DNA of 64,000 nucleotides, taken from positions 372,001-436,000 of the forward strand of contig CAVQBN010000006.1 of assembly GCA_963710735.1 (NCBI GenBank). The letters run 5' to 3'. Each line of letters opens with the position of its first letter. Positions within the stretch are counted from its first letter, which is position 1. This stretch comes from FEN-1297 sp963710735. Lineage in GTDB: Bacteria > Bacteroidota > Ignavibacteria > Ignavibacteriales > Ignavibacteriaceae. Of the stretch, positions 43,926 through 53,087 are shown piece by piece. The notes beneath the pieces are model-generated. The model did not search any database and was not told where the DNA came from. It saw only the letters and a program-made list of their open reading frames with translations. Made by a program: the position numbers and the translations under genes.

Positions 43926-45293
43926 TTATTCAATGACAGGGGTTTCTAATTTCCTCAGATCTGAATACAATTCTTCTTCTGTTAAATGATGCTCAACCAG
44001 TTTTCCTGAAAAATAAGCATCATAAGCACTCATATCAAAATAACCATGGCCGCTTAGATTAAATAAAATTGTTTTTGATGTTCCTTCTTCATCTGCTTTT
44101 AAAGCTTCTTTAATTGCACACATAATTGCATGAGTTGATTCAGGAGCAGGAATTATTCCCTCGCTTCTTGCAAATTTTACTCCCGCATCAAAACATTCAA
44201 GCTGATGAAAAGATTGGGCTTCAATTAATTTATCTTTTAATAATTGGCTGACTAAAACTCCTGCCCCGTGATAACGTAATCCGCCAGCGTGAATCGGTTC
44301 CGGAATGAATGTATGCCCCAATGTATACATTGGTAAAAGAGGAGTTAGACCAACCGTGTCACCAAAATCATAACGGAATTCTCCTTTTGTAAGTTTAGGA
44401 CACGAGGCTGGTTCAGCAGCAATGCATCTGACTTTTTTACCTTCCTGGAAATTCAATCTTAAGAAAGGGAATGAAATTCCGCCGAAATTAGAACCGCCCC
44501 CGAAACAGCCAATAACAATATCAGGAAAATCATTAGTCTTTTCAAATTGCTTTATAGCTTCTAACCCAATAACTGTCTGATGCATTAAGACATGATTAAG
44601 TACGCTTCCTAAAGAGTATTTAGTCCCTTCATCGGAAGCAGCCCGCTCTACAGCTTCAGAAATTGCAATACCCAGGCTTCCGGGAGAGTTTGGGTCTTCT
44701 GCTAATATTTTCCTTCCAGATTCCGTTAAATTTGTCGGAGAAGAAAAAACTTTTGCTCCCCAAGTATTCATCATTGATTTTCTATACGGTTTTTGCTCAA
44801 AGCTTATTTTTACCATATATACTTCAAGATCGATTCCGAAAATTTGACATGCAAAACTTAAAGCGCTTCCCCATTGTCCGGCGCCGGTTTCTGTTGTAAG
44901 CTTTTTTACGCCTTCTTTTTTATTATAATAAGCTTGCGCTACGGCAGTATTTGGTTTATGTGAACCAGCAGGGCTTACTCCTTCGTATTTGTAATATATT
45001 TTTGAAGAAGTGCCTATTAATTTTTCTAAATTATACGCCCTATAAAGAGGTGACGGCCTCCATAATTTATAAACGTCCCTAACTTCTTCGGGAATTTCAA
45101 TCCATCTCTCTTTTGATACTTCCTGCTTAATTAGTTCCATCGGAAATAAAGGAGCTAAATCAGCGGGACCAATCGGCTGCTTTGTTCCCGGATGCAGCGG
45201 GGGAAGTGTAGGATTCGGCATATCTGCCTGTATGTTGTACCATTTATCAGGCATTTCTTTTTCGGTAAGAAAAATTTTTGTTGTCTTTTCCAT
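43926..45293 (-). CDS. trpB2: tryptophan synthase beta-like PLP enzyme (TrpB2)
   Basis: A 455-residue fold type II PLP enzyme. The Schiff-base lysine lies in SPAGSHKPNTAVAQAYYNK, the phosphate-binding glycine loop is GCFGGGSNFGGISFPF, and the TGAGQWGSALSFACQIFGID helix follows. It is longer than TrpB1 and has the N-terminal ADMPNPTLPPLHPGT segment of TrpB2. It condenses indole and serine to tryptophan. No trpA is near, in line with TrpB2 acting alone to use free indole. Single gene. Confidence 0.93.
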   Translation of the reverse strand: MEKTTKIFLTEKEMPDKWYNIQADMPNPTLPPLHPGTKQPIGPADLAPLFPMELIKQEVSKERWIEIPEEVRDVYKLWRPSPLYRAYNLEKLIGTSSKIYYKYEGVSPAGSHKPNTAVAQAYYNKKEGVKKLTTETGAGQWGSALSFACQIFGIDLEVYMVKISFEQKPYRKSMMNTWGAKVFSSPTNLTESGRKILAEDPNSPGSLGIAISEAVERAASDEGTKYSLGSVLNHVLMHQTVIGLEAIKQFEKTNDFPDIVIGCFGGGSNFGGISFPFLRLNFQEGKKVRCIAAEPASCPKLTKGEFRYDFGDTVGLTPLLPMYTLGHTFIPEPIHAGGLRYHGAGVLVSQLLKDKLIEAQSFHQLECFDAGVKFARSEGIIPAPESTHAIMCAIKEALKADEEGTSKTILFNLSGHGYFDMSAYDAYFSGKLVEHHLTEEELYSDLRKLETPVIE

Positions 45294-45532
45294 AATGTTA
45301 AAATTTTGTTTGTAAATAATGTGGTTTAATTAAATAAATTATTAATGAAAATTTTAATAATTGAATTAATCTTAATTGTTAGATTTTATCAAATTCAGAT
45401 GTTAGTTGAACCGGTAGGAAAACTTTAGCATCTGGAAATTAGGTACTCACATTTTTGTGCGGTACCCTTAAAAGTAGTATGTAAATTTTATTTAAATATA
45501 TCTTAAATCAGAAGTATATACAAGTAACTAAT

Positions 45533-46072
45533 TTACTTCCAATCATTTTTTAGCATGGAAAAAACAAGAAGGTCATGAAATCTGCCGTAAAGATATTGCC
45601 CTTCTCTTTCAATCCCTTCCATCTTAAAATTTAATTTTATAGGGATTGCCTGGCTTTTCTTATTCCCTTCGGCACATTTTATCGTAACACGATTTAATCC
45701 TGCCTTTTTAAATCCGTAATCAATTAAAGCAAGGCAAGCCTTTGTCATAATTCCCTTTCCCTGGAAACTTTCTGCCAGCCAATACCCTATTTCGGCTTTA
45801 AGATTTATACTATCGCCGTTATGGTAATCTACTAATCCGGCAAGTTCGTTATTATATCTAACTTCAAGAACATATCTACCGCTATATAAATCCTGCTTAA
45901 ATAAATTTTGAATATAAAAAATAGTATCGTCAATGGTGGAAGTGTTGTCGACCCAGCTTAGCCATTCCCTTAAATATTCGCGGTTGGTATCTATCAACCC
46001 AAAAAGTTTTTCAGCTGTTTCAATTTCTAATTCCTTTAGGGTTATTTCATCATCTACTTTTAGAATTAGCAA
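45533..46072 (-). CDS. GNAT acetyltransferase (RimJ/RimL type)
   Basis: A 179-residue acetyltransferase. It has the family's early ELEIETAEKLFGLIDTNREYL, then AEIGYWLAESFQGKGIMTKA (acetyl-CoA pyrophosphate loop, Q-x-K-G) and LALIDYGFKKAGLNRVTIKC with GNKKSQAIPIKLNFKMEG. This is the RimJ/L N-terminal-alanine or antibiotic-acetylating group; substrate unknown. Single gene. Confidence 0.9.
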   Translation of the reverse strand: MLILKVDDEITLKELEIETAEKLFGLIDTNREYLREWLSWVDNTSTIDDTIFYIQNLFKQDLYSGRYVLEVRYNNELAGLVDYHNGDSINLKAEIGYWLAESFQGKGIMTKACLALIDYGFKKAGLNRVTIKCAEGNKKSQAIPIKLNFKMEGIEREGQYLYGRFHDLLVFSMLKNDWK

Positions 46073-46467
46073 GTTCTATCCTTTAATTTGGGAAATTACT
46101 TTTTTAAAGTTTATAATGTTTTTTTAATTCTCAACTTAAATATAATTAAAAGATTGAGCAATTGAATAATTATTCAAATTCTGAATAAATTTGTCAAGCC
46201 TACACAATAATTGTGTTGTAAAAAAAATAAAGTTATTATAACTTTAATAAGTTAATAATTAATTTAGAATAGATTAGCTTTTGTGTCCCATTATTATTGA
46301 TTGAGAAATAATAATCAACAAAATTGATTTTTAGTTTGAAGAGTTAAAAAACAATTCATCTGCTGCTCACTTTAATTTGCATACTAAAGCTACTTAAATT
46401 GCCTATAAACAATGGCAATCCTATTACTGATGAAAAACATTATCCTGATTTTATGAAAGGGTGAATC
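46073..46467. other. 395-base divergent promoter region
   Basis: Between the GNAT gene (minus) and the amidase gene (plus, GAAAGGGTGAATC before its ATG). AT-rich; I see no gene, hairpin or repeat. Confidence 0.4.
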
Positions 46468-49053
46468 ATGCATTTCCGTTTCTACTTTATTTTACTTCTA
46501 GCTGCCTTAATATCATTTCCAATTCAAGCTCAAACAATTCAAAAAGTACCTGCAACTCAACAACTGCTCGATGCATTTTCTTACGCTTCAAAAGCTTATA
46601 ATATTCCCGAAGATTTATTAAAAGCAGTTGCTTATGAGCAAACAAGATTTACGAACATAATTGAATCTGATTTGAATCGTTCCGATAACGAACAACCGCC
46701 TGTTTACGGTATAATGGGATTAAGAAACGATAACTGGTTCGGACATTCCTTACTTGAAGGTGCAAAACTTATAAATCAGCCTCCAAATATTGTAGCAACA
46801 AATCCATCACTTAATATTGAAGCTGCTGCTGCACTTCTATCCTCAATTGCCGATAGTTTAGAAATAGACCGCTCGAATTTAAATAATTGGCGTCCAGCTT
46901 TAGAAGAATTTTCCGGTATTCCGCAGCAGGATATAAAACCATTTTTTACTTTTGATGTTTTTAAAGTTCTATCTGATGGAACTACTTTAAAAGGAATTGA
47001 TATTCCACAATATGCTCAAATTAATATGAACCAATTTTCTCGAGAGGTAAATCCTAAAAGTACGATGAGACCCCTTCAAAAAGTTCAAGATCAATCGGAT
47101 TACCCACCAGCAGTTTGGAGTCCAAGCCCCAATTTTTATAATGACAACAATTTTAACCAGTTGTTCCTAGTTGTACACGATACTGAAGGTCCTTTTGCTT
47201 CTTCACTATCATGGCTGCAAAATCCGGCTGCAAATGCGAGCGCTCACTACATAATTAGAAGTTCAGATGGTTACATTGTTCAAATGGTACATGAAAAATT
47301 TGCAGCATGGCATGTTGTATGCTGGAATAGATATATGCTCGGTGTTGAACATGAAGGTTACGTAAGTAATCCTTCATATTTTACCGAAACGATGTATAAG
47401 GCTTCTGCAGGACTCTTCTGCCATTTTATAGAAACTTATGGTGTACCTCTAGACAGTAATCATGTGATCGGACACGACCAACACTTATTTTCCTGGTGGG
47501 TAAATTATATTAATAAAAATTATCCTTACATTGACCCTACTTGTAATAGCCATACGGATCCAGGCAAATATTGGAATTGGAGCCATTATTTTAGTTTAAT
47601 AAGAGGCGATGCACACATGCCGGGCGCTTTAACATTCTTTCCATCAACAACTACTGATAGTGTCTGGCCTAACACTCAGATTAAAATTACGTTCAGTATT
47701 GCAATGAGTGATACGACTATTCAGAAAGGATTTAAAATTACTCCAAGTGCTATAGGAACATTTACATTACAGGACCATGCACATACATTACTGTTTACTC
47801 CAACCTCAGTGTTGTTACCAAATACAAAATATACCGTAACTATTGGACCATCTTTTACCAGCATATTAGGCGTTCCTCTTGATTCTACTTATTCGTTTAG
47901 TTTTAATACGCGCGCTCTGATTCCTATAAATGTAACAACATCTTATCCCCGTGATAATGAAACAGGGGTTAGTTCCACAGTTAAAGTATTATACAATTTT
48001 AATATTCCGCTTATTAAAAGTTCTTTAGGAGGCAGGGTTGTTTTTCAAGATTCATCAGGAAACAGCGTTTCAATTAAGAGTGCAACCTACAATGAATATA
48101 ACGGTAAAGGTGTAGTTTCATTTCTACCAACGAATTCTTTAGCTAAAAATGCAGAATATAAACTAATCTTAAAAGCGGGTATTCAAAGTACTATCGGAAC
48201 ACAGTTGGATAGTGATTATGTAATAAATTTTAAAACAGGTGTGAGCAATTTTGTTAAAGGAACTGTTATTGACAGTTTTGAAACAATTGGAAGTTGGTTA
48301 AATCCATCCAAGAGTTTAGGAACTACAGGAGTGGATACTTTAAAATCCAGTTTCGGACTAGTGTATGGTACAAATGTAGACGGACATTTTTCAGGAAGAA
48401 TAAGCTATGTTTTTAGTGATACTTCAGGGGGTGTTTGCAGCATTACAGATGGCACAAAACCGAATATTGGTATCCCACTAGACAATAAATTCGGAATGTG
48501 GATATTTGGCGATGACAGTTATAATTATTTAAATTACCAGTTTATTAGAGCTAATCAAAATGTTTCTGTAATCGTTGATACTTTGGATTTTACAGGTTGG
48601 AAATTTATAGAAATTCCTTTGAGTTCTGTAGGGGGAAGTGGAAATATATTATTTAATGGTGTATCTATAGTCCAAAATTCTGCTGGGAGCGACAGTAATA
48701 TTGTTTATATCGACGGTGCACAATACAGCAATCCAAATGCAACTGAAATTAAAGACAATAACATATCTTCTATTCCAGATCAATATAAACTTAATCAGAA
48801 TTATCCGAATCCGTTTAATCCTAGTACTACAATTAGTTATCAAATTCCTAAATCAAGCTATGTAACGCTAAAAGTATATGATTTGCTGGGGAGAGGAGTT
48901 GCATCCCTTGTGAATGAATATGAACAGGCTGGTTCCTATAATATTACATTTAATGCAGAGGACATGAAAAGAAATTTAACCAGCGGAATTTATTTTTACA
49001 CTTTAAAAGCAGGTAATTTTACATCAACAAAAAAGTTCGTACTAATGAAATGA
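46468..49053 (+). CDS. secreted N-acetylmuramoyl-L-alanine amidase with T9SS sorting domain
   Basis: An 861-residue multidomain protein. Order: signal peptide (1-21); a lysozyme-like segment at about 30-150 (IPEDLLKAVAYEQTRFTNI, YGIMGL) resembling soluble transglycosylases; an Amidase_2/PGRP zinc amidase at about 210-370 (LFLVVHDTEG, GVEHEGYV, HVIGHDQH giving the His ligands); two Ig-like Big_5 domains (about 380-590, FFPSTTTDSVWPNTQIKITF and NVTTSYPRDNETGVSS); a carbohydrate-binding-like stretch; and the type A T9SS domain (about 770-861, NYPNPFNPSTTISYQIP). It probably cuts peptidoglycan outside the cell, exported by type IX secretion. The domain mix is unusual. Confidence 0.93.
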   Translation: MHFRFYFILLLAALISFPIQAQTIQKVPATQQLLDAFSYASKAYNIPEDLLKAVAYEQTRFTNIIESDLNRSDNEQPPVYGIMGLRNDNWFGHSLLEGAKLINQPPNIVATNPSLNIEAAAALLSSIADSLEIDRSNLNNWRPALEEFSGIPQQDIKPFFTFDVFKVLSDGTTLKGIDIPQYAQINMNQFSREVNPKSTMRPLQKVQDQSDYPPAVWSPSPNFYNDNNFNQLFLVVHDTEGPFASSLSWLQNPAANASAHYIIRSSDGYIVQMVHEKFAAWHVVCWNRYMLGVEHEGYVSNPSYFTETMYKASAGLFCHFIETYGVPLDSNHVIGHDQHLFSWWVNYINKNYPYIDPTCNSHTDPGKYWNWSHYFSLIRGDAHMPGALTFFPSTTTDSVWPNTQIKITFSIAMSDTTIQKGFKITPSAIGTFTLQDHAHTLLFTPTSVLLPNTKYTVTIGPSFTSILGVPLDSTYSFSFNTRALIPINVTTSYPRDNETGVSSTVKVLYNFNIPLIKSSLGGRVVFQDSSGNSVSIKSATYNEYNGKGVVSFLPTNSLAKNAEYKLILKAGIQSTIGTQLDSDYVINFKTGVSNFVKGTVIDSFETIGSWLNPSKSLGTTGVDTLKSSFGLVYGTNVDGHFSGRISYVFSDTSGGVCSITDGTKPNIGIPLDNKFGMWIFGDDSYNYLNYQFIRANQNVSVIVDTLDFTGWKFIEIPLSSVGGSGNILFNGVSIVQNSAGSDSNIVYIDGAQYSNPNATEIKDNNISSIPDQYKLNQNYPNPFNPSTTISYQIPKSSYVTLKVYDLLGRGVASLVNEYEQAGSYNITFNAEDMKRNLTSGIYFYTLKAGNFTSTKKFVLMK

Positions 49054-49358
49054 TTTTTTAATCATAATTGTGAGAAAAAAGTAGAGGCGCTTTATTTATG
49101 CGCCTCTTTTAATTTTAAATGATGAAAGTGAGAAATGAAGTGATTATGCTGAGTATTTTATTTATATGAAACATCCATATCTAGTGCGTTGACTCAACTA
49201 TGAGTATATCGAAAATGATTATAATTATTCCAGTCTTACATTAATCTAAATCTTATTGTTTACTAATTCATTTAAAAAACAATAAAATCTAACACTTGTT
49301 TAATAATCATATTTAAAAGTAAAAATTTGTTTTAATAAATAGTTTAATCCCAGAACCT
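49054..49358. other. gap with terminator
   Basis: 305 bases. Only the terminator at 49083-49107 and the upstream region of the next gene can be recognised. Confidence 0.45.
49083..49107 (+). terminator. rho-independent terminator of the amidase gene
   Basis: AGAGGCGC (49083-49090) and GCGCCTCT (49100-49107) form a perfect 8-bp stem with a 9-base loop and a following TTTAATTTT tract. It lies 30 bases after the stop codon. Confidence 0.88.
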
Positions 49359-50324
49359 ATGAATAAGCGAACCACCTCATATAATCTTGGAACGGATGAT
49401 GAACTGCCTGCTTCTATTTTAAAAAATAGCGATTCTGATTATGACTCATTGCCACACTCATTTTATTTTAAATTAAAAAGTAAAGAGCACAAAAGTATAA
49501 TTTGGATAAACAATCCCCAGTATAGATTTGATCTTGTTCCTCTTGAAGATTACAATAAATTGTTCCTAAAGGATTTGCCGATTTTTATAACAAGCTGCAG
49601 CAAAGAACTGGCACAATTTTTCTCACAAAATAAATTTGAAACTTTAAAAGCAGGTAAGGAGGCTATTCTCAATTTATCCAAAGATCATTTCTCAAAACGA
49701 TCGTTAAAAGATTTAATCAATGCAGGCTTTAGAAACGGGGAAATTGAAGAAATATTTTATTCGGAAGAGAACGGCGAAATATTAGAGAAATTTAAATTGG
49801 AATGCGTGCATGGCAAAGAGCCGCAATTAAAATACTTCTTCAATGATAAATTCCTTCCAATCTCAAGGCTTTTTGTATATAAAGATAAACAAAAGAAATG
49901 GGCTGGTGGAATTTTAATTACTCCGAAAGGAAAAGGAAAAGTAATTACCGATTTGATTTTGAGAAGGGAACACTCACCCAGAGGGACAATGGAATCGCTG
50001 ATTTATTTTATTGCCAGCTTATTAAAGGACGAACGGAATGATACATGGAGTCTAGGTGAAGTTCCGTATGTAGTCGACAGCAGTAAATTTCTTTCAAAAG
50101 AATTTTTTATAAACTTTATGGGGAGAAGACTGAGATATGCTTACAATTACTTAGGGCTTTATAACTTCAAAAACAAATTTAATCCCGAATGGAAGGATAT
50201 TTACATCTGCTGCAAACCGAAGCTTACTCTAATCACATTATTAAAAATTTCGTGGTTAAGCAATTTGGCAAAATTAATTTTGAAAAAATCTTTTAAGCGT
50301 GTCCTTTTTATTTTAGACAAATAA
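49359..50324 (+). CDS. DUF2156/LPG-synthase C-terminal-like protein
   Basis: A 321-residue protein in the DUF2156 group (the GNAT-like half of lysyl-phosphatidylglycerol synthase, MprF). It shows SLPHSFYFKLKSKEHKSIIW near the N-terminus, AGGILITPKGKGKVITDLIL, REHSPRGTMESLIYFIASLL and WSLGEVPYVVD, then RRLRYAYNYLGLYNFKNKFN, the terminal motif of that domain. MprF proteins transfer an amino acid from tRNA to lipid; this one lacks the membrane half. Whether it has transferase activity is unknown. It ends 11 bases from the convergent pduT. Confidence 0.75.
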   Translation: MNKRTTSYNLGTDDELPASILKNSDSDYDSLPHSFYFKLKSKEHKSIIWINNPQYRFDLVPLEDYNKLFLKDLPIFITSCSKELAQFFSQNKFETLKAGKEAILNLSKDHFSKRSLKDLINAGFRNGEIEEIFYSEENGEILEKFKLECVHGKEPQLKYFFNDKFLPISRLFVYKDKQKKWAGGILITPKGKGKVITDLILRREHSPRGTMESLIYFIASLLKDERNDTWSLGEVPYVVDSSKFLSKEFFINFMGRRLRYAYNYLGLYNFKNKFNPEWKDIYICCKPKLTLITLLKISWLSNLAKLILKKSFKRVLFILDK

Positions 50325-50335
50325 AATTCATTTTT

Positions 50336-50890
50336 TTATATCATTTCTGAAAGCAATTCCTGTCTGGGATTAGCAATTACGACCTTGTTTACTAGAAGCC
50401 CTTTATCACCGACTACTTTTGCACCAGCTTCAACCGCACTGGTAACAGCGGCCACTTCACCGGTAACAGTAAAAAAAGCTTTTCCGCCAAGTGCCATTGC
50501 TAACCGAACTTCAATCAGTTTTACATTTGCCGCTTTAACTGCAGCGTCGGCACCTTCAATTAGTGATGCAACGGAATATGATTCAACGATTCCCAATGCT
50601 TCAAGCATTTCAACATTATTGTGACCGGAAATTGCAGGGAATATTGTACGGTGAACATTAGGTATTACAAAACTGTCTATAACTCCGAATCCAATCGTAT
50701 CAACGGCATTAGTAACTGCGGAATTAACTGCTGCTACATCACCTCCGATTAAAGTCATATATTTGCCGGAACAAATCGTTCTCGATAAAATTAATTCAAC
50801 TTCCGAAGTTTTGAGCATAATATCTGCAGCCTGCATACCTGAAGCAATGCTTCCCATTTCTATTAAACCGATTGAATTCATTTCTATCAT
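50336..50890 (-). CDS. pduT: PduT-like tandem-BMC shell protein
   Basis: A 184-residue protein with two BMC domains (about 5-88 and 96-180). The first has GLIEMGSIASGMQAADIMLK and TICSGKYMTLIGGDVAAVNS; Cys40 corresponds to the conserved cysteine that binds a [4Fe-4S] cluster at the trimer pore of PduT. The second has GIVESYSVASLIEGADAAVK and GKAFFTVTGEVAAVTSAV. Such proteins are shell trimers that can carry electrons across a bacterial microcompartment wall. It follows pduS with a 9-base gap. Confidence 0.93.
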   Translation of the reverse strand: MIEMNSIGLIEMGSIASGMQAADIMLKTSEVELILSRTICSGKYMTLIGGDVAAVNSAVTNAVDTIGFGVIDSFVIPNVHRTIFPAISGHNNVEMLEALGIVESYSVASLIEGADAAVKAANVKLIEVRLAMALGGKAFFTVTGEVAAVTSAVEAGAKVVGDKGLLVNKVVIANPRQELLSEMI

Positions 50891-50899
50891 TGTAATTTC

Positions 50900-52213
50900 C
50901 TACTTATTTATTCTTATATAATCATCAGTAACTTGTGAAACAATTCCGTTAATTGATGAATGAATATTTGCACTTAATTTACCGTCCATTGCTTTTGCAA
51001 TTAAAGATCCCTTGGTAACCTTTTCACCGATTTTGACAACCGGAATAGCGGACTCACCAAGGTGCTGTTTTAAAATTATTTTAACACTCTCGGTTTCCAA
51101 TTTATTTTTATTAAAAGGTGTGTGAACATCATAATCTTGAACATTCAATCTTTTAACTAATTGTTTTAAAGGAACTCGTCTTCCCTCTTTTATCGGATGA
51201 ACTTTTACAGGTTTTGTCTGTACAAATTTAATTCCTTCTGAACGCATTTCTAATTTTGCTTTATCACAAGCCTCTTTAGGATATAAATCTTCAGGACATG
51301 CATAAAGCGTACACAATCCGCATGAACAGCAAAGTTCAGCCATTTGATTCCAGACATTTGCACCTGTCTTGGTGAATCCGAGAGACCTCATAACTTTGTG
51401 AGGCTGAACTTCGTAGCCAAGTAAGTAACGCGGACAAAATTCGGTGCAGTAACTGCATTGATCGCATGCAGATTTCCCAATCCTATGCCAATTCTGCGGC
51501 GGCTGATTTTTCCTTTTTATTAAATAATGATCTTTAGGCAAAACAATTAACCCGGTGGTTGTCTTTGTAACTACTTCATCAAGATCGAAAGTTAAATTAC
51601 CCATCATTATACCGCCAACGAACATACCAAAATCTTTAACTGATGCACCGCCTGCATGTTCAATTAATTCTTTAAATGAACTGCCGATTGGTGCAAAAAA
51701 AGAAGACGGTTTTTTTACAGATCCGGCAACACAGACAAATTTTTCAGTAACAGGTTTTCCTTCATCTGCATTTGCAACATTAAAAAATGTTTCCACATTG
51801 TTAACAACGCAGCCGACATCCAAAGGAATTCCGGCGGGAGGAATCAATCTGCCGGTTGCAGAATACACTAATTCATATTCATCACCGGACGGATAAAAAT
51901 CTCCCAATTCGGAAATTTCAATCTTACCGTTCTTAATATTCTCTTTTATAATTTCAATTGCTTTACCATTCTTTGACTTAATTCCGAAGAAAGCTTTTTT
52001 AGCAGAAGTAGATTCAACTACTAATTCAATTCCTTTCACAATCTGTTCTGGAAAGTTGATCATTAGTTCATAGTCTTTATGAATTAGAGGCTCGCATTCA
52101 GCTCCATTTGCTAAAACAAATTCCGGTTTTGAATTAGTTTTAATATGGGTGGGAAAACCTGCTCCGCCTGCACCTACAACACCTGCATTAAAGACTTTTT
52201 CAGATAGAGACAT
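50900..52213 (-). CDS. pduS: PduS-like microcompartment flavo-iron-sulfur reductase
   Basis: A 437-residue protein resembling PduS. Order: N-terminal flavin/NADH-binding RnfC-like region (about 10-170; VGAGGAGFPTHIKT, EFVLANGAECEPLIHKDYE), a SLBB domain (about 170-250; FVCVAGSVKKPSSFFAPIG), two 4Fe-4S clusters (CDQCSYCTEFCP and CCSCGLCTLYACP at about 260-315), and a C-terminal barrel-sandwich tail. In B12-dependent diol metabolism PduS reduces cob(III/II)alamin with NADH and partners PduT in the shell. No other microcompartment genes are in the window. Confidence 0.92.
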   Translation of the reverse strand: MSLSEKVFNAGVVGAGGAGFPTHIKTNSKPEFVLANGAECEPLIHKDYELMINFPEQIVKGIELVVESTSAKKAFFGIKSKNGKAIEIIKENIKNGKIEISELGDFYPSGDEYELVYSATGRLIPPAGIPLDVGCVVNNVETFFNVANADEGKPVTEKFVCVAGSVKKPSSFFAPIGSSFKELIEHAGGASVKDFGMFVGGIMMGNLTFDLDEVVTKTTTGLIVLPKDHYLIKRKNQPPQNWHRIGKSACDQCSYCTEFCPRYLLGYEVQPHKVMRSLGFTKTGANVWNQMAELCCSCGLCTLYACPEDLYPKEACDKAKLEMRSEGIKFVQTKPVKVHPIKEGRRVPLKQLVKRLNVQDYDVHTPFNKNKLETESVKIILKQHLGESAIPVVKIGEKVTKGSLIAKAMDGKLSANIHSSINGIVSQVTDDYIRINK

Positions 52214-52321
52214 TCTACTTCTTCTTATTAAAAATTTAGCCTAAAGTTAATTAAAATTTATAATACATTTTATCATCTAAATAATTTTATTTTTTATTTA
52301 AATAGAAAAAAATTGATAGAG

Positions 52322-52354
52322 AATAAAATGACTGCAAAGTGCAGCCATTTTATT
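52322..52354. terminator. terminator after rubrerythrin
   Basis: AATAAAATG (52322-52330) pairs with CATTTTATT (52346-52354), and CTGCA (52332-52336) with TGCAG (52340-52344), giving a long stem with an AAG loop, 10 bases from the stop of the minus-strand rubrerythrin gene. Confidence 0.65.
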
Positions 52355-52363
52355 AAAATTTAA

Positions 52364-52864
52364 TTATTGAACTTTCACATATTTGTTAGGCAATGTTCCA
52401 CAGATTGGACAACTTTCAGTTGGTTTACCAAATTCTATATTTCCGCAAACCGGGCAAATATAAATTTCGACTTCATCCAGATCTTTTCCTTTTTCAACTG
52501 CTTCCAATGCCATCTTATATAATTTCGCATGAACTTCCTCTGCTTCAACAGCATAACCGAACATTCTTTTAGCTTTATGATTTTCTGATTCGGCTTCTTT
52601 AAGCATCGGAGGATACATTTCGGTGTATTCATAAGTTTCCCCTGCAATAGCTGCTTTCAAATTTTCTGCAGTTGACCCGACTCCATCTAAAGCACCCAGA
52701 TGTCCTTCAGCATGGATTCTTTCGGCTTCAGCGGCTGTTTTAAATAAATGGGCTACATTCGGAAAGCCTTCTTTTTCTGCTTTCTTTGCAAAGGCTCTGT
52801 ATTTTTGATTAGCTTGGCTTTCACCGGCAAATGCTTCTTTAAGATTTTTTTCTGTTTGAGACAT
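52364..52864 (-). CDS. rubrerythrin
   Basis: A 166-residue protein read from ATG 52864 (GGGAGAAAAATTC just upstream); a 24-residue upstream extension in the same frame (52936) has no family likeness. The ferritin-like diiron domain (about 1-130) has ETYEYTEMYPPMLKEAE and GYAVEAEEVHAKLYKMAL, holding the EXXH and carboxylate ligands. The C-terminal rubredoxin-like domain binds iron with CPVCGNIEF and CPICGTLPNKY. It reduces hydrogen peroxide in anaerobes or microaerophiles. It lies between pduS and hemH, same strand but with gaps of over 140 bases. Confidence 0.95.
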   Translation of the reverse strand: MSQTEKNLKEAFAGESQANQKYRAFAKKAEKEGFPNVAHLFKTAAEAERIHAEGHLGALDGVGSTAENLKAAIAGETYEYTEMYPPMLKEAESENHKAKRMFGYAVEAEEVHAKLYKMALEAVEKGKDLDEVEIYICPVCGNIEFGKPTESCPICGTLPNKYVKVQ

Positions 52865-53087
52865 GAATTTTTCTCCCTTAAATATTGAATAATAAGAATA
52901 AATTAAAAAGTGTCTCCTAAAAATAGGAAATTGCAAGCTTTAATACTTTTATAGGAATCTAATTTATTTTATCAATTTTTAAATCTCTGAAAAATTTTAG
53001 GTGATTTCTATTGCGGATTATTCTATGAATGGATGTTTGTTAATTGTAAATATTCAATTTTAAGAATCTGAAAAATCTTTCTCTTAA

